DNA of 46,998 bases from Chloroflexota bacterium (GTDB lineage: Bacteria; Chloroflexota; Limnocylindria; Limnocylindrales; CSP1-4). The notes beneath the pieces were generated by a model, which worked only from the letters and a program-made list of their open reading frames with translations, had not been told where the DNA came from and ran no database searches. Within the stretch, counting starts at the first letter, position 1, and every line of letters starts with the position of its first letter. This document shows, piece by piece, positions 45,511 to 46,998 of the stretch. The DNA is taken from NCBI GenBank assembly GCA_021787395.1, contig JAJYLZ010000025.1:1-46998 (forward strand). The letters are read 5' to 3'. The translations under genes and the position numbers were made by a program.

Positions 45511-46668
45511 CTACGGCATGCCCAGCGCCGCGACGAGGGCGTCCGACGCGGCGGCGGGGCCGCCGAGGACGACGATCCGGGCCGGCCTGAGCCGGGCGAG
45601 CTCGGCCGCGGTGACCGCCGGGACCGCGTCCCGCCCGACGAGCAGGATCGGGCCGCCCTGGGCCGCGGCGGCCGGCCCGCCGGCGAGCGCGTCGGGGAAG
45701 TCGGTGCCGGCGGCGACGTAGGCGACCGGGACGCCCGGGGCGAACGTCGCGGCGCTGACCGCCGCCGCCGTGGCGTAGCGGTCGGCGCCGGCGAGGCGGG
45801 TGACGGCGCCGGCGGTGTACTGGGCCGTCCTGGCTGACAGCACGTCGTCGGTCGTGGCGCTCAGGTTGCCGACGATCGAGCGGTAGTAGTCGCTGGTGGG
45901 GTTCTCAGGGTCGAGGATCCCGGTGGCCGCGGCGGTCCGGGCGGACTGGAAGTCGATCGCGTGGTTGTGGAAGTCGGGCATCGAGCCCCACAACCCACCC
46001 AGGGACTCGTGCTGCGTGAACAGCGCGTCGAGGTACGCCCCGGCCCCCATGTGCCCGTCCGCGATGACGGCCGAGGCCCCCGCCGCAAGGAACGCCGACG
46101 CGTAGTTGTCGGCCCGCTGCTCGGCGACCGACAGCGTGGGCTGCGGATTGCCGGGCTCCGAGTCTCCCGACGCGTAGCACAGGTTGTGCAGCAGGATGAG
46201 CGCACCGGGCGCGAAGGAGAGCGTGCGGATGTAGGGCTCGCCGTAGTAGACGCGGTTCGAGTCGCCGGCGCCGGCGACCTTGTTGAGCCCGAACCCGTCT
46301 CGGGTCGTGAAGTTGGGGTCGTACGGGTACGGGGCCGGCCATCCGTTGCCGTGGCCGTGGTAGATCACCACGTTGGCGTCCTTGACCGCCGCCTGGACCG
46401 CCGCCCAGGTAGCGTCCGGGCTGTAGACCTTCACGACGTTCGGGGTGTACTTGAGCGCCGTCGCGTACTCGGCGTCGGCGTACGAGCGGTAGGCGGACGT
46501 GGTGCTCTCGGTGGCGCCGACGATGATCACCACCTTGGGTTGGGCGGAGGTGCTGGCGGTCGCGGTCGCTGCCATCACACCCGGCGCCGCGGACGCGCTG
46601 GCGGCGGCCAGGACGACCGAGGCGAGGACGAGCAGGGCGAGGCTGGCGGCGGGGCTGGTCTTGCGCAT
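45511..46668 (-). CDS. secreted caspase-like (clan CD-like) protein with C-terminal cell-wall-binding repeat 2
   Basis: The 385-residue protein has a Sec signal peptide (about residues 1-28, MRKTSPAASLALLVLASVVL). Its central domain has ANVVIYHGHGNGW (His104 or His106) and ALILLHNLCYASGDSEPG (Cys164). A hydrophobic strand ending in His-Gly and a second strand ending in Cys are the hallmark of caspase/gingipain-like folds. From about residue 290 comes one cell-wall-binding repeat 2 unit (VTRLAGADRYATAAAVSAATF to VVLGGPAAASDALVAAL). CWB2 proteins usually carry three repeats, so this one is short. It is likely surface-attached, with an untested peptidase role. GGAG precedes the ATG by six bases. 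Confidence 0.72.
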   Translation of the reverse strand: MRKTSPAASLALLVLASVVLAAASASAAPGVMAATATASTSAQPKVVIIVGATESTTSAYRSYADAEYATALKYTPNVVKVYSPDATWAAVQAAVKDANVVIYHGHGNGWPAPYPYDPNFTTRDGFGLNKVAGAGDSNRVYYGEPYIRTLSFAPGALILLHNLCYASGDSEPGNPQPTLSVAEQRADNYASAFLAAGASAVIADGHMGAGAYLDALFTQHESLGGLWGSMPDFHNHAIDFQSARTAAATGILDPENPTSDYYRSIVGNLSATTDDVLSARTAQYTAGAVTRLAGADRYATAAAVSAATFAPGVPVAYVAAGTDFPDALAGGPAAAAQGGPILLVGRDAVPAVTAAELARLRPARIVVLGGPAAASDALVAALGMP

Positions 46669-46864
46669 CGACGGCTCCGGATCCGGGCTGGCCGGCCACG
46701 CCTCCGGGTTCGAACACGGGCCGTTCTAGGACGTCGTCCGCATTCTCGCCCACGGCGCTCCGAACGCGAGCCGCGGAATGGTCACGGGGACCATGGCTCC
46801 AACGTCCCGGTCAGGCTGGCTGCGCGCCGTTGGGACGCGCCAGCGGCGACGCCGGGTCCGCGGG

Positions 46865-46998
46865 TCAGCGGGCAGGGACCGCCCCGTGGCAGCGGTTCCG
46901 GTCGGCGTGCGGCGCCCCGAGGTCGGCCGCGATGCCGGCGGCCCAGGCGCGGACCTCGCGCCGGTCCGCGGGAAGCAGCGCGGCGCACGGGTCGGGGC
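46865..46998 (-). CDS. C-terminal end of an unidentified protein, truncated by the window edge
   Basis: About 44 residues are visible on the minus strand, ending ADLGAPHADRNRCHGAVPAR before a TGA. The translation (DPCAALLPADRREVRAWAAGIA) looks like real protein with typical high-GC codon positions, but is too short to assign. The 196 bases between it and the CWB2 gene start hold nothing I can name. Confidence 0.35.
   Translation of the reverse strand, partial: PDPCAALLPADRREVRAWAAGIAADLGAPHADRNRCHGAVPAR

Noticed and set aside
46782..46988. A 68-residue minus-strand open frame near the right edge.
   Set aside because: Arg/Gly/Pro-rich translation with no ribosome binding site. The overlapping frame ending at 46865 looks more like protein.

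Overview
This is a very GC-rich bacterial chromosomal segment (clearly above 70% GC by eye). It is densely packed and gene order changes strand often. I see no tRNA, rRNA, insertion sequence, prophage or CRISPR. The gene types (CphA/CphB, Lhr helicase, YyaL/DUF255, BioD-like+DRTGG protein, CWB2 surface protein) and the many start codons that sit 6-9 nt behind a TANNNT hexamer without a Shine-Dalgarno fit a high-GC Chloroflexota (for example a Limnocylindria-like lineage) or an actinobacterium-like organism. I cannot settle the phylum from sequence alone.

Layout. 1-2.3 kb (+): end of coaBC, then panB and panC, a pantothenate/CoA block. 2.3-5.4 kb (-): an MFS permease, a BioD-like/DRTGG ATPase and a conserved hypothetical, probably one operon. 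5.5-9.7 kb (-): a Tat-exported DMFase-like lipoprotein, glutamate dehydrogenase and a DegV protein. 9.9-14.5 kb (+): an MFS permease overlapping a gamma-glutamyltransferase-like gene, a small four-cysteine protein, and AzlC/AzlD. 14.5-22.1 kb: a cyanophycin-type block. It holds an M20 peptidase (-), a Mur ligase that looks like cyanophycin synthetase with the ATP-grasp domain removed (+), a small membrane protein (+), full-length cyanophycin synthetase (-) and cyanophycinase (-). 22.2-25.3 kb: a GT-C-like membrane protein, another MFS permease and a class II glutamine amidotransferase. 25.5-28.8 kb (-): a tightly coupled operon of a 2x[4Fe-4S]/FAD/NAD(P) GltD-like oxidoreductase and two paralogous membrane proteins. 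29.0-30.5 kb (+): a metal-permease-like gene coupled to a Fur-family regulator, behind a recognisable promoter with a palindrome at the expected start site. 30.6-34.0 kb (-): a two-component system, a frameshifted Nei/Fpg glycosylase and a small hypothetical. 34.1-38.8 kb (-): Lhr helicase. 38.8-40.5 kb: a repeat-rich intergenic stretch and an XRE regulator with an extra domain. 40.5-46.7 kb: a TatA-like protein, a YyaL-GNAT-NUDIX/MBL operon, a papain-like-looking protein and a secreted protein with a caspase-like His/Cys pattern and a cell-wall-binding repeat. The window ends inside another gene.

How it fits together. The central third is about nitrogen and amino acids: glutamate dehydrogenase, gamma-glutamyl hydrolysis, AzlCD export, synthesis and breakdown of cyanophycin (multi-L-arginyl-poly-L-aspartate), an M20 peptidase that could act on released dipeptides, a class II amidotransferase and a glutamate-synthase-small-subunit-like oxidoreductase. 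The most interesting item is the CphA-like ligase lacking ATP-grasp, which sits beside a complete CphA/CphB pair. Next are the redox/membrane operon and the window-wide leaderless start pattern, in which cphB and the M20 gene share an identical 11-base start-proximal promoter element.
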